From positions 2,197,979 to 2,261,978 of the forward strand of contig JANQAD010000001.1 in assembly GCA_024707205.1 (NCBI GenBank): a DNA stretch of 64,000 bases. The letters are read 5' to 3'. The stretch comes from Demequina sp. (GTDB lineage: Bacteria > Actinomycetota > Actinomycetes > Actinomycetales > Demequinaceae). The notes below the pieces were generated by a model that was not told the DNA's origin, made no database searches, and worked only from the letters and a program-made list of their open reading frames with translations. Position numbers and translations under genes: made by a program. This document shows, piece by piece, positions 1-8,398 of this stretch; the stretch's first letter is position 1; every line of letters starts with the position of its first letter.

Positions 1-1545
1 GCGGTGGTTCCGCGCGACGGCGGCTACACGGCCGTGCTGCACGCTCCGCTGTCGAGCGCTCAGGCCGGCGACGCCATCCAGCTTGACGTGCGCGTCACCG
101 ACGGAGACGACACCGATGGCTGGAACACGCCAGGGGCAACGGGAACGGTGACCCTCGTGGAGCCTTTGTCCCACGTGGATGTTCCAGAGGCGCCGGTGGT
201 GCCGGTGATCGACGGGACGCTCGACGCTGCATGGAGCACGTCATCCTCGGTGCAGACCCTCAAGGAGATCTCGGGCTCGAACGGCGCCATCGGCACGTTC
301 CACCTGCTCTGGAAGGGCCAGACGCTCTACGTCTTCGCGGAGGTCGCCGACCCCACGGTCGACACCACCGGTTCAGACCCCTGGGTCCAGGACTCCGTGG
401 AGATCTACGTGGACGGCGGAAACGCGAAGAACGGCTCGTACCGCTATGACGACACGCAGATCCGCATCAGCGCGGACGGCGTCGTATCGTTCGGCACCGG
501 CGACGAGGCCTTCCAGGCCAACCGACTGCAGTCGTCGGCGAAGCGCGTCACCGGCGGGTACGTGGTTGAGGCGGCGATCAGCCTCCTCGAGTACGGCGGC
601 CTCGGCACCGTGCAGGGTCTCGACGTTCAGGTGAACGACGCCACCGGCGGCGCCCGCACCGCGATCCGCAACTGGGCCGATCCCACGGGAACCGGGTACC
701 AGACCACGGAGCGCTGGGGTGTGGCCAGCCTGGTCGAGGGCACGCTCATCGAGCAGACGTTCGTGCCGAAGATCTCGGGCTCTGCCGTCGTGGGCAAGAC
801 CCTGTCCGTGAGCGGTGCGCCCGCGGGCGCCGCGCTCACCTATCAGTGGCTGCGGAACGGCTCTGCGATCTCCGGCGCCCATGCGGCCACGTACAAGCTC
901 ACGGCGGCCGACGCTGGGAAAAAGATCAGCATTCGGGTCACCTCCGTGATCGCTGGCTATGCGGACGCCACCAAGACGTCGGCGCAGACGTCGGTGGTGC
1001 TGAAGGCGTTCACCAAGACGTCAACCCCCAAGATCACGGGCACCGTCAAGGTGGGCTCCAAGCTCACGGCGACGCTCTCCGCGTGGTCGCCCAAGGCGTC
1101 GTTCAAGTACCAGTGGTACAGCAACGGCAAGGCGATCAAGGGCGCCACCAAGTCCACCTTCACGCCCACCCGCTCCCAGGCTGGGACGACGGTCACCGTC
1201 ATGGTGACGGGATCGAAGTCCGGCTACCTGGCGGTGTCGAAGATCTCGGCGGGCAAGAAGGTCCCGCTGCTCGCCCTCAAGGTGGGTCCCACGTGGCTCA
1301 ACGGCCCCACCAAGGTTGGCGGCACCCTCAAGGTCACCCCCGGCGCCTCGCGTCCGGTGGCCACGGTCAAGACCTACCAGTGGTACGCGAACGGCAAGGC
1401 GATCTCCGGCGCCACGTCGTCCACGTACAAGGTCAAGACCGCCGACAAGGGCAAGCGCATCACCGTCAAGGTGACGTATCGCGCGCAGGGCTTCGCGACG
1501 AAGGTTGTGGTGGCGGGACCAACCTTCCCAATCGCGGCGCGCTAA
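1..1545 (+). CDS. Secreted carbohydrate-binding protein, C-terminal part (CBM9 plus three Ig-like repeats)
   Basis: The reading frame is open from the first base, so this is the C-terminal 514 codons of a larger protein. The first ~60 residues look like the end of one CBM9-type module. Residues ~60-250 form a full CBM9-like module (DGTLDAAW near the start, then SVEIYVDGGN and RTAIRNWADP). CBM9 binds sugar chain ends and is typical of secreted xylanases and other glycoside hydrolases. Three ~85-residue Ig-like repeats follow, each with a YQW-x-x-NG-x-x-I-x-G core (residues ~281, ~371 and ~459), of the kind found at the C-terminus of actinobacterial surface proteins. No LPXTG-type anchor is visible. 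The catalytic domain would lie upstream of the window; a GH10 xylanase is a guess from the CBM9. The stop overlaps the convergent neighbour by 4 nt. Confidence 0.8.
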   Translation, partial: AVVPRDGGYTAVLHAPLSSAQAGDAIQLDVRVTDGDDTDGWNTPGATGTVTLVEPLSHVDVPEAPVVPVIDGTLDAAWSTSSSVQTLKEISGSNGAIGTFHLLWKGQTLYVFAEVADPTVDTTGSDPWVQDSVEIYVDGGNAKNGSYRYDDTQIRISADGVVSFGTGDEAFQANRLQSSAKRVTGGYVVEAAISLLEYGGLGTVQGLDVQVNDATGGARTAIRNWADPTGTGYQTTERWGVASLVEGTLIEQTFVPKISGSAVVGKTLSVSGAPAGAALTYQWLRNGSAISGAHAATYKLTAADAGKKISIRVTSVIAGYADATKTSAQTSVVLKAFTKTSTPKITGTVKVGSKLTATLSAWSPKASFKYQWYSNGKAIKGATKSTFTPTRSQAGTTVTVMVTGSKSGYLAVSKISAGKKVPLLALKVGPTWLNGPTKVGGTLKVTPGASRPVATVKTYQWYANGKAISGATSSTYKVKTADKGKRITVKVTYRAQGFATKVVVAGPTFPIAAR

Positions 1546-3263
1546 CGAGGGGTGCCACCGACGCTGGCGCGGTCCGCTTCGCGGGCCGCGACCCAGCGCC
1601 GGTGGCGCCCTGCGCCGTTGGCGGCCATCGACCACTCGCCGTCGACGAAGAGCAGTCGCGTTCCAGGGGATTCGAGCCAGCGCGACACGAGTTCCCTCTC
1701 CTCCGTGAGCACGGCTGTTGCGACGTCGAGCTTCTGGGTAAGCGCCCGGAGCCTCTCTGCCGCCTGCCACACGCCGGACTTCACGTGCTCGGATCCGACG
1801 AGCGCACCCTCGGCGAACCCCGCCACGTCCCATCCGTCGCCGAGTCTGCGCACGGCGACGATCGAGCATCGGGCAAGGGCCTCGAGGCGCTGGGCGCGCA
1901 TCGCGCCCTCGACGAATGCGCTGACCCCGTCCCGCAACTGGGCCGCGCGCTCGAAGTTCAGGCTCTCTGCGTGCTCCGCGATCGCTCTCTCCACTACCGA
2001 CACCATGGTGCTCGGGTCCTCAAGAAGAGCTTCGCGGGCGGCGGTCACCACACCGTCGTAACCGGAGTCTCCACCGAGCACGCACGGCGCCGAGCACGCG
2101 CCAAGGTCCTTGAGCAGGCACGCCCTGGCGCCTGCGCGGGGTGTGACGGGAAGGCGCGTGGTGCACGTGCGCACGCCGAGCGCCACTTGCGTGACCTCGA
2201 TAGCCAGCCGAGCGTCGGCCGCCCCACGCATGGGACCGAGGACCGCGTCACCGCGCCCCGCAGACCGGGACACGCTCAGGCGCGGGTAGCGCTCGTCGGT
2301 GAGGCGCACCCATGCGGTGCGCTCTGGCCGCGCCGAGCGACGGTTGTAGCGCGGGCGGAACTCGTCGATGAGCCGCACCTCGCGCACGTTCGCCTCGAGT
2401 TCCGTTGCGCACACGATGGTGTCGACGCCGACGGCGAGCTCGAGCATGTCCCTCACGCCGCGGCGCTGCTCGGCGCGCGTGAAATAGGACTTCACTCGCG
2501 AACGCAGATTCTTGGACGTGCCAACGTAGAGGCGTTCGCCCTGCGGCCCGCGGAAGATGTACACGCCAGGCTTGCTCGGCACGGCGTCGGCCATCCGCGC
2601 CTTCTTGCGCACCCGCTCTGGCATGGGATTGCGTAGGGCGTCGAGGTCCTCGCGGTGGGTGATGCCAAACGCGGCGAGGCGCTCGAACATCCTGTGCATG
2701 ATCTCGGCGGTGGCGCGAGCGTCGGACAGCGCTCGGTGATTGGGGGTGACCTCGGTGCCGAAGACGCGCGCGAGGGTGGACAGCTTCTTGTTGGGCGCCT
2801 CCTCCTTGGTGGTGGCCCTGCGGGCGAGCGTGACGGTGTCGACGACCTCGCTGCCGGGCCACTTGTAGCCGTGGGTGCGGCACGCCGCACGGAGAAAGCC
2901 TGTGTCGAACGGGGCGTTGTGCGCCACCAGCACTGCGTCGCCGAGAAACTCGAGGAACGCAGGGAGCACCTCCTCGATGGGGGGAGCGCTCACCACCATG
3001 GCATCGGTGATTCCCGTAAGCGCGACGATCATGGGAGGGATGGGCGAGCCGGGATTCACGAGCGTCTGGAACTCGCCGATCACCTCCCCGCCGCGCGTCT
3101 TGACCGCGCCGATCTCGGTGATGGCGCTCGACGTGGGGCTGCCGCCCGTGGTCTCGAGGTCCACGGTGACGAAGGTGGTCTGCGAGAGGGGCTCGCCGAA
3201 GTCGTCCAGCCGACGCTGCAGGTGCAGCATCGCCTCAACGGTCGAGGACGGCGAAGTGGGCAT
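1542..3263 (-). CDS. DEDD-family 3'-5' exonuclease / GIY-YIG nuclease fusion
   Basis: A 573-residue two-nuclease protein common in actinobacteria. The N-terminal ~200 residues are a DnaQ/epsilon-like exonuclease: DLETTG at 35-40 carries the first catalytic Asp/Glu, HNAPFDTGFL the second motif and HRALSDA the HxxxxxD motif. From about residue 230 there is a UvrC-like GIY-YIG domain (KPGVYIFRG, LYVGTSKNLRSRVKSYF), followed by a UvrC-like middle region. A role in DNA repair or 3'-end trimming is inferred from the family; it is not the replicative epsilon subunit. The ATG is probably leaderless: TAGGTT (3270-3275, minus strand) lies exactly 6 nt before it. The gene diverges from the CxxC mini-protein and shares a 62-bp promoter region with it. 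Confidence 0.9.
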   Translation of the reverse strand: MPTSPSSTVEAMLHLQRRLDDFGEPLSQTTFVTVDLETTGGSPTSSAITEIGAVKTRGGEVIGEFQTLVNPGSPIPPMIVALTGITDAMVVSAPPIEEVLPAFLEFLGDAVLVAHNAPFDTGFLRAACRTHGYKWPGSEVVDTVTLARRATTKEEAPNKKLSTLARVFGTEVTPNHRALSDARATAEIMHRMFERLAAFGITHREDLDALRNPMPERVRKKARMADAVPSKPGVYIFRGPQGERLYVGTSKNLRSRVKSYFTRAEQRRGVRDMLELAVGVDTIVCATELEANVREVRLIDEFRPRYNRRSARPERTAWVRLTDERYPRLSVSRSAGRGDAVLGPMRGAADARLAIEVTQVALGVRTCTTRLPVTPRAGARACLLKDLGACSAPCVLGGDSGYDGVVTAAREALLEDPSTMVSVVERAIAEHAESLNFERAAQLRDGVSAFVEGAMRAQRLEALARCSIVAVRRLGDGWDVAGFAEGALVGSEHVKSGVWQAAERLRALTQKLDVATAVLTEERELVSRWLESPGTRLLFVDGEWSMAANGAGRHRRWVAAREADRASVGGTPR

Positions 3264-3325
3264 GTAGCGAACCTACGTCAACGCCCCGACATGGGCGTGT
3301 CGTACCCCGTCGCTACGGTCGAGGC
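3264..3325. promoter_or_regulatory. Divergent leaderless promoter pair
   Basis: This 62-bp gap separates two divergent genes. On the minus strand TAGGTT (3270-3275) ends 6 nt before the ATG at 3263. On the plus strand TACGGT (3314-3319) ends 6 nt before the ATG at 3326. No Shine-Dalgarno sequence precedes either start. That is the actinobacterial leaderless layout, with transcription starting at or next to the start codon. Confidence 0.55.
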
Positions 3326-3535
3326 ATGCTCATTGATTGCGATACCTGTGAGGTCCGCGGCAAGGCGTGCGCGGACTGTGTAGTCACGTTCCTCACGATC
3401 GGCGTGCGCCCCGCGGAGCCGGAGCCCCTCACGACGGTCGTCGAGTTCGACACGGAGGTCTCGGCCGCCGTGTCCGCCCTGGTAGCTGGTGGCCTCGTGC
3501 CGCCGCTGCGCCTTGTCGAGAGAAGGGCCGTCTAG
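3326..3535 (+). CDS. Small double-CxxC protein
   Basis: A 69-residue protein beginning MLIDCDTCEVRGKACADC: cysteines at 5, 8, 15 and 18 suggest a metal-binding (zinc ribbon or Fe-S) knuckle. Similar short proteins occur across actinobacteria but I know of no assigned function. The rest is a short amphipathic segment (VEFDTEVSAAVSALVAGG). It is probably translated from a leaderless transcript, with TACGGT 6 nt before the ATG. The gene ends 11 nt before the stop of the convergent acyl-CoA ligase gene. High third-position GC supports real coding. Confidence 0.65.
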   Translation: MLIDCDTCEVRGKACADCVVTFLTIGVRPAEPEPLTTVVEFDTEVSAAVSALVAGGLVPPLRLVERRAV

Positions 3536-3545
3536 CTCACCTGCG

Positions 3546-5372
3546 TTACGAGCCGACGTTGTGGCCGGGAGCCCCGCTGCCTCCGCCACCCCTGTTGTCC
3601 GTGTAGAGGCTCTCGACCGTGTCCGCATAATCCTTCAACACCAAGGCGCGCTTCACCTTCAGCGAGGGCGTGAGGTAGCCGTTCGCGATGGTGAAGTCGT
3701 CCGTGAGGAGCTCGTACTTGCGGATGGATTCTGCTCGCGACACCACCTCATTGGCGCGCTCGACCGCCTTGTCGAGGTGCTCCAGGATGATCGGGCTCTT
3801 GACCGCCTCCTCCACCGTCATCGGCGGGAAGCTGTGGCTCTTGAGCCAGCCGGGCAGCGCCTCGTCGTCGAGCGTGATGAGGGCGCCGATGAACGGTCGC
3901 GCGTCGCCCACGACGACAACCTGGCTCACGAGCGCGTACGCGCGCAGGCGATCCTCGAGCACTGCGGGCGCCACGTTCTTGCCGCCTGCGGTGACGATGA
4001 TCTCCTTCTTGCGGCCGGTGAGGAACAGGTAGCCGTCCTCGTCCTCATACCCGACGTCGCCGGAGTGGAACCAGCCGCCCTCGAACGCCTCGGCCGTGGC
4101 CTCTGGGTTGTGGTGGTAGCTCTCGAACACAATGGGACCGCGCATGAGGACCTCGCCGTCGTCCGCGATCTTGACCTCGGTGCCGCTGAGCGGGAGCCCG
4201 ACTGAGCCGATCTTGGACAGCTTGGGCCGGTTGACGTGGGACGCCGCCGTGGTCTCGGTGAGACCGTATCCCTCGAGCACGGTGATGCCGAGCCCGCGGT
4301 AGAAGTGGCCAAGGCGCGCACCCAGCGGCGCGGAGCCGGACACGGCCCACCTCGCCTGTCCGCCGAGCAGGTCCATGATGCGGTGCAGCACCAGCTTGTG
4401 CGCGAGCGCGTGGCGCAGCTTGAGCGCCACACCGGGCCCGGAGGGCGTGTCAAGGGCCATCGAGTAGTCGATGGACTGCTTGGCCGCCCAGCGGAAGATC
4501 TTCACCTTGCCGCCCGCGGCGGCGGTCTGCTCTGCGCCGTTGTAGACCTTCTCGAAGACTCGGGGAACAGCCACCAACAGCGTCGGCTTGAAGGGGCCGA
4601 GCAGCGGCACGAGCTTCGAGGAGTCGGGGCAGAAGCCAACGATGACGCCGGTGGCGAGGAACACGATCTCGATGAGCCGAGCGAACACGTGCGCGAGGGT
4701 CATGAACAGGACCGTGCTGGCGCCCTCCTGATACAGCACCTCCGGCAGCGCCTCCTGGATGCCACGAGTGTGGTGCACAAAGTGGAAGTGGTTCAGCCGC
4801 ACGCCCTTGGGCCTGCCGGTGGTTCCGGAGGTGTAGATGATCGTGGCGAGGTCATCGAGCCCGACGCTCTCGGTACGGCGCTTGACCTCGGCGTGGTCGC
4901 CGCCCGCTCCGAGCCGGTAGAGCTCGTCAAGCGCGCCCTCGTCGATCACGTGCACGTGCTGCAGAGGTGACTCGGTCAGCGCGACCGCGCGGGCGAGCTC
5001 GGCGTGCTTCGCGGTCTCGACAAAGATCCGGGTGACGTTCGCGTCGGACGTGATCCAGTCGATCTGATCCTGCGAGGAGGTGTCATAGATGGGCACGGGG
5101 ACCGCTCCAACCGACCACAGGGCGAGGTCGATGATGGTCCACTCGTAGCGGGTCTTGGCCATGATCGCCACGCGATCGCCCACCTTCACGCCCTGCGCGA
5201 TGAGGCCGAGCGAAGCGCGTCGGACCATGTCCATGGCCTCGTCGCCGGAGACGTCGTGCCACTCGAGCTTGTCGTCGTGCCAGCGGAACACCGTTTCGGG
5301 CCCTCGGGCGACCCAGCCGCCCTCCGCGAGCGCAACAATGTTGCGTGGATAGTCCTCCGTCTGGGTAGGCAT
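3546..5372 (-). CDS. Long-chain acyl-CoA (AMP-forming) synthetase
   Basis: A 608-residue ANL-superfamily ligase of the FadD15 type, which activates fatty acids to acyl-adenylates and then acyl-CoA. The P-loop-like motif IIYTSGTTGRPKGV is at ~177-190, the A5 motif GYGLTETTA and the hinge TGRKKEIIVTAGGKN are present, and the C-terminal domain ends in a Gly-rich tail. Length matches the family. The ATG has a purine-rich GGGAGAG shortly upstream. It diverges from the ROK glucokinase. Substrate chain length cannot be read from sequence. Confidence 0.9.
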   Translation of the reverse strand: MPTQTEDYPRNIVALAEGGWVARGPETVFRWHDDKLEWHDVSGDEAMDMVRRASLGLIAQGVKVGDRVAIMAKTRYEWTIIDLALWSVGAVPVPIYDTSSQDQIDWITSDANVTRIFVETAKHAELARAVALTESPLQHVHVIDEGALDELYRLGAGGDHAEVKRRTESVGLDDLATIIYTSGTTGRPKGVRLNHFHFVHHTRGIQEALPEVLYQEGASTVLFMTLAHVFARLIEIVFLATGVIVGFCPDSSKLVPLLGPFKPTLLVAVPRVFEKVYNGAEQTAAAGGKVKIFRWAAKQSIDYSMALDTPSGPGVALKLRHALAHKLVLHRIMDLLGGQARWAVSGSAPLGARLGHFYRGLGITVLEGYGLTETTAASHVNRPKLSKIGSVGLPLSGTEVKIADDGEVLMRGPIVFESYHHNPEATAEAFEGGWFHSGDVGYEDEDGYLFLTGRKKEIIVTAGGKNVAPAVLEDRLRAYALVSQVVVVGDARPFIGALITLDDEALPGWLKSHSFPPMTVEEAVKSPIILEHLDKAVERANEVVSRAESIRKYELLTDDFTIANGYLTPSLKVKRALVLKDYADTVESLYTDNRGGGGSGAPGHNVGS

Positions 5373-5456
5373 CGTCGTCTCTCCCGTGGCTTGGCGTCGG
5401 TGACGGAAACGATACCCTCATAGAGCCTCCGGGGACTCCAAGAAAGGCTGGAATAC

Positions 5457-6410
5457 GTGCACGCGGTCGGTGTGGATATTGGCGGTACCAAGATCGCCGT
5501 CGGCGTCGTCGACGAGTTCGGCACCATCCTCGCCAAGACGAAGCGCAAGACGAACCCTCAAGATCCCGCGAGCATCGATGCGGCGATCGCCGACGCGGTC
5601 GCCGAGTTGGCCGTGGACCACGAGTTTCACGCGGTGGGACTCGCGGCCGCAGGGTTCGTCTCCTCGGATCGCGAGCGAGTGCTCTTCGCGCCCAACATCG
5701 CGTGGCGCGAGTACCCACTTGCGCAGCGAGTCGCCTCGGCCATCGGCAGGCTCGACATCGATGTGGTCGTGGAGAACGACGCAAACGCCGCAGGCTGGGC
5801 CGAGTTCGCGTACGGTTCTGGTTCGGACTCCCAGCACATGGTGATGCTCACCATCGGCACCGGCCTTGGCGCGGCCATCGTCGCTGACGGGCGCATGCTA
5901 CGCGGCGCATACGGCTTCGCCGCGGAGCTTGGCCACCTGCGGGTGGTCCCCAACGGGGAGCCGTGCGGCTGCGGCCAGCGTGGATGCTGGGAGCAGTACG
6001 CCTCAGGCTCTGCGCTCACGCGCGAGGCGCGGAAGGCCGCGGCGGCGCACCCTAAGCGCGCGGCCGCGCTCATCGAGGCCGCCGGGGGAGACCCGTCAGC
6101 CATCAAGGGCCCCATGATCACCGAACTCGCCTTCAAGGGAGACGAATTCAGCGTCGGGCAGCTCGCGGAACTTGGCCGCTGGATCGGCGAGGGCTGCGCG
6201 GGACTCGCCGCCGTGCTCGACCCCGAGCGATTCGTCGTTGGCGGGGGCGTGATCGGCGCGGGTGACCTGCTGCTTGACCCCGCGCGCGAGGCGCTGTCCT
6301 CCCATTTGTCGGCAAGGGGGCACCGCACTCAGGCCCCGATCGTGGCGGCGGCTATGGGCAACGACGCGGGTATCGTGGGAGCGGCGGCGCTCGCACGACT
6401 GGAGTCTTGA
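5457..6410 (+). CDS. ROK-family glucokinase
   Basis: A 317-residue sugar kinase, start GTG with AGAAAGG upstream. DIGGTK (residues 7-12) is the phosphate-binding motif, and CGCGQRGCWEQYASG is the ROK zinc-binding signature with the three Cys that mark the family. Glucokinases of this type use ATP, and in actinobacteria sometimes polyphosphate; the sequence does not settle which. It feeds glucose 6-phosphate to the PPi-PFK and gnd steps also encoded in this window. Its TGA overlaps the ATG of the downstream acyltransferase, so the two are translationally coupled. Confidence 0.9.
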   Translation: MHAVGVDIGGTKIAVGVVDEFGTILAKTKRKTNPQDPASIDAAIADAVAELAVDHEFHAVGLAAAGFVSSDRERVLFAPNIAWREYPLAQRVASAIGRLDIDVVVENDANAAGWAEFAYGSGSDSQHMVMLTIGTGLGAAIVADGRMLRGAYGFAAELGHLRVVPNGEPCGCGQRGCWEQYASGSALTREARKAAAAHPKRAAALIEAAGGDPSAIKGPMITELAFKGDEFSVGQLAELGRWIGEGCAGLAAVLDPERFVVGGGVIGAGDLLLDPAREALSSHLSARGHRTQAPIVAAAMGNDAGIVGAAALARLES

Positions 6411-7123
6411 TGTACTACAACGCCTTCAAGTACGTACTCCTTGGGCCCGGGCTCAAGGTGTACTACGACCCCTGGCACGAGGGGGAGGAGAACATCCCGG
6501 AGAAGGGCGGCGCGATCCTCGCGTCGAACCACCTCTCGTTCTCTGACTCGGTGTTCCTGCCGCTCGTGATCAAGCGCAAGCTCGTGTTCCTGGGCAAGGC
6601 GGAGTATTTCGAGGGCAAGGGCGTCAAGGGGTGGGCGACGAAGGCCTTCATGGAGGGCGTCGGCACCATTCCCGTACAGCGCGGAGGCGGGCGGGCATCC
6701 GAGGCGGCCATCCGCACGGGTGTTGAGGTGCTCAAGGGCGGTGACCTGCTCGGCATCTATCCCGAAGGCACACGCAGCCCCGATGGCCGCCTCTATCGCG
6801 GCAAGACGGGCGCGGCGCGCATGGCGATCGAGGCCGGCGTTCCGGTGATTCCCGTAGCCATGATCGGCACCGACAAGGCGCAGCCCATCGGCCAGCGCGT
6901 GCCGAACCGCGCGGTGAAGGTGGGTGCGCGCATCGGCCGCGCCATTGACCTCAGCGAGTTCGCCGGCAGGCAGGAGGACCGGGAGGCCCTGCGCGTGGCG
7001 ACAACGCGCATCATGACGGCGATCCAGGAGCTGTCCGGCCAGGAGTACGTCGACAAGGACGCCGCCATCGTCAAGCGCTCCATGGAGAAGGCCAAAGGGC
7101 CCGACGCCGGGGCGGCTGGGTAG
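6410..7123 (+). CDS. 1-acyl-sn-glycerol-3-phosphate acyltransferase (PlsC family)
   Basis: A PlsC-type acyltransferase of 237 residues that would place the second acyl chain on lysophosphatidic acid (or a related lysolipid) at the membrane. The catalytic HX4D box NHLSFSD covers 40-46 and the glycerol-phosphate-binding motif PEGTRS is at 118-123. I chose ATG 6410, which overlaps the glucokinase stop, over an adjacent TTG at 6407. It resembles mycobacterial Rv2182c, also found near the DAHP synthase. Glucokinase followed by PlsC is a common actinobacterial pair. Confidence 0.9.
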   Translation: MYYNAFKYVLLGPGLKVYYDPWHEGEENIPEKGGAILASNHLSFSDSVFLPLVIKRKLVFLGKAEYFEGKGVKGWATKAFMEGVGTIPVQRGGGRASEAAIRTGVEVLKGGDLLGIYPEGTRSPDGRLYRGKTGAARMAIEAGVPVIPVAMIGTDKAQPIGQRVPNRAVKVGARIGRAIDLSEFAGRQEDREALRVATTRIMTAIQELSGQEYVDKDAAIVKRSMEKAKGPDAGAAG

Positions 7124-7198
7124 GACCGTCGCCCTAGCCTTGGGGCCCGCTGGCCGCCACTAGGATGGTCGCGATAACCCCCATGTGAAAGGCCCGTC

Positions 7199-8398
7199 AT
7201 GTCAGTGCGCCGTGTTGCCCTGCTCACCGCCGGAGGCTTCGCCCCCTGCCTGTCATCCGCCGTCGGCGGACTGATCGAGCGCTACACCGAGATCGCCCCA
7301 GAGGTGGAGATCATCGCGTACCAGCATGGTTACTGGGGCCTCCTCAAGGGCGAGAGCGTGACCATCACCGACACGGTGCGCAAGCACGCCGGACTGCTCC
7401 ACGAGTACGGCGGTTCGCCCATCGGCAACTCGCGAGTGAAGCTGACCAACACCGCCGACTGCGTCAAGCGCGGCCTGGTGCAGGAGGGTCAGGACCCGCT
7501 CCAGGTGGCGGCGGAGCAGCTGGTCAAGGATGGCGTGGACGTGCTGCACACGATCGGCGGCGATGACACGAACACGACCGCCGCCGACCTCGCCGCGTAC
7601 CTCGCGAGCAACGACTACGGACTCACGGTCGTGGGCCTGCCCAAGACCATCGACAACGACGTGGTCCCCATCCGCCAGAGCCTCGGCGCCTGGACCGCCG
7701 CGGAGCAGAGCTCGATTTTCGCGCAGAACATCATTGGCGAGCACCGCTCGGGACCCCGAATGCTCATCGTGCACGAGGTCATGGGGCGCGCGTGCGGGTG
7801 GCTCACGGCAGCGTCGGCCCTCAAGTACCGCGAGTGGCTGGCCACGCGCGAATGGCTCCCGGAGATCGGCCTCAGCGAGGAGCGATGGGACATCCACGCC
7901 GTGTACGTGCCAGAGTCCCCGATCGATCTCGACGCCGAGGCGGAGCGCCTGCGCGCGGTCATGGACGAGGTGGGCAACGTCAACATCTTCCTGTCCGAGG
8001 GCGCGGGCGTCCCCGAGATCATCAAGGAGATCGAGGAGGCGGGCGGAGAGGTGCTGCGCGATGCCTTCGGTCACGTGCGGCTCGACACCATCAACCCCGG
8101 CGCCTGGTTCGCCAAGCAGTTCGCGGAGCGCCTCGGCGCCGAGAAGGTGATGGTGCAGAAGTCCGGCTACTTCTCGCGCTCGGCCGCGGCCAACCCGGAG
8201 GACCTGCGTCTCATCAAGTCCATGACCGACTACGCGGTGGAGTGCGCCCTTCGCGGCGAGTCCGGCGTGATCGGCCACGACGAGGAGGACGGCGACCGCC
8301 TCAAGGCGATCGAGTTCCCGCGCATCAAGGGCCACAAGCCCTTCGACGTCACGCAGGAGTGGTACACGGACCTCCTCGCCGATATTGGGCAGCCATGA
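7199..8398 (+). CDS. 6-phosphofructokinase, pyrophosphate-dependent type
   Basis: A 399-residue phosphofructokinase. The sequence GGDDT at 120-124 has Asp where ATP-dependent enzymes have Gly (GGDG); in this family that Asp is the usual mark of pyrophosphate dependence. PKTIDND (148-154) supplies the catalytic Asp, and MGRACGW follows. The reaction phosphorylates fructose 6-phosphate and can run in reverse with PPi. A Shine-Dalgarno-like GAAAGG lies 7 nt before the ATG and TAGGAT (~7162) could be the -10. The stop overlaps the start of the DAHP synthase (ATGA), coupling glycolysis and the shikimate entry step. Confidence 0.88.
   Translation: MSVRRVALLTAGGFAPCLSSAVGGLIERYTEIAPEVEIIAYQHGYWGLLKGESVTITDTVRKHAGLLHEYGGSPIGNSRVKLTNTADCVKRGLVQEGQDPLQVAAEQLVKDGVDVLHTIGGDDTNTTAADLAAYLASNDYGLTVVGLPKTIDNDVVPIRQSLGAWTAAEQSSIFAQNIIGEHRSGPRMLIVHEVMGRACGWLTAASALKYREWLATREWLPEIGLSEERWDIHAVYVPESPIDLDAEAERLRAVMDEVGNVNIFLSEGAGVPEIIKEIEEAGGEVLRDAFGHVRLDTINPGAWFAKQFAERLGAEKVMVQKSGYFSRSAAANPEDLRLIKSMTDYAVECALRGESGVIGHDEEDGDRLKAIEFPRIKGHKPFDVTQEWYTDLLADIGQP

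Noticed and set aside
846-2636. 596-codon plus-strand open frame crossing the first two genes
   Set aside because: It overlaps the Ig-like repeats in the wrong frame and then runs antisense to the DEDD nuclease; Gln/His/Arg-rich shadow.
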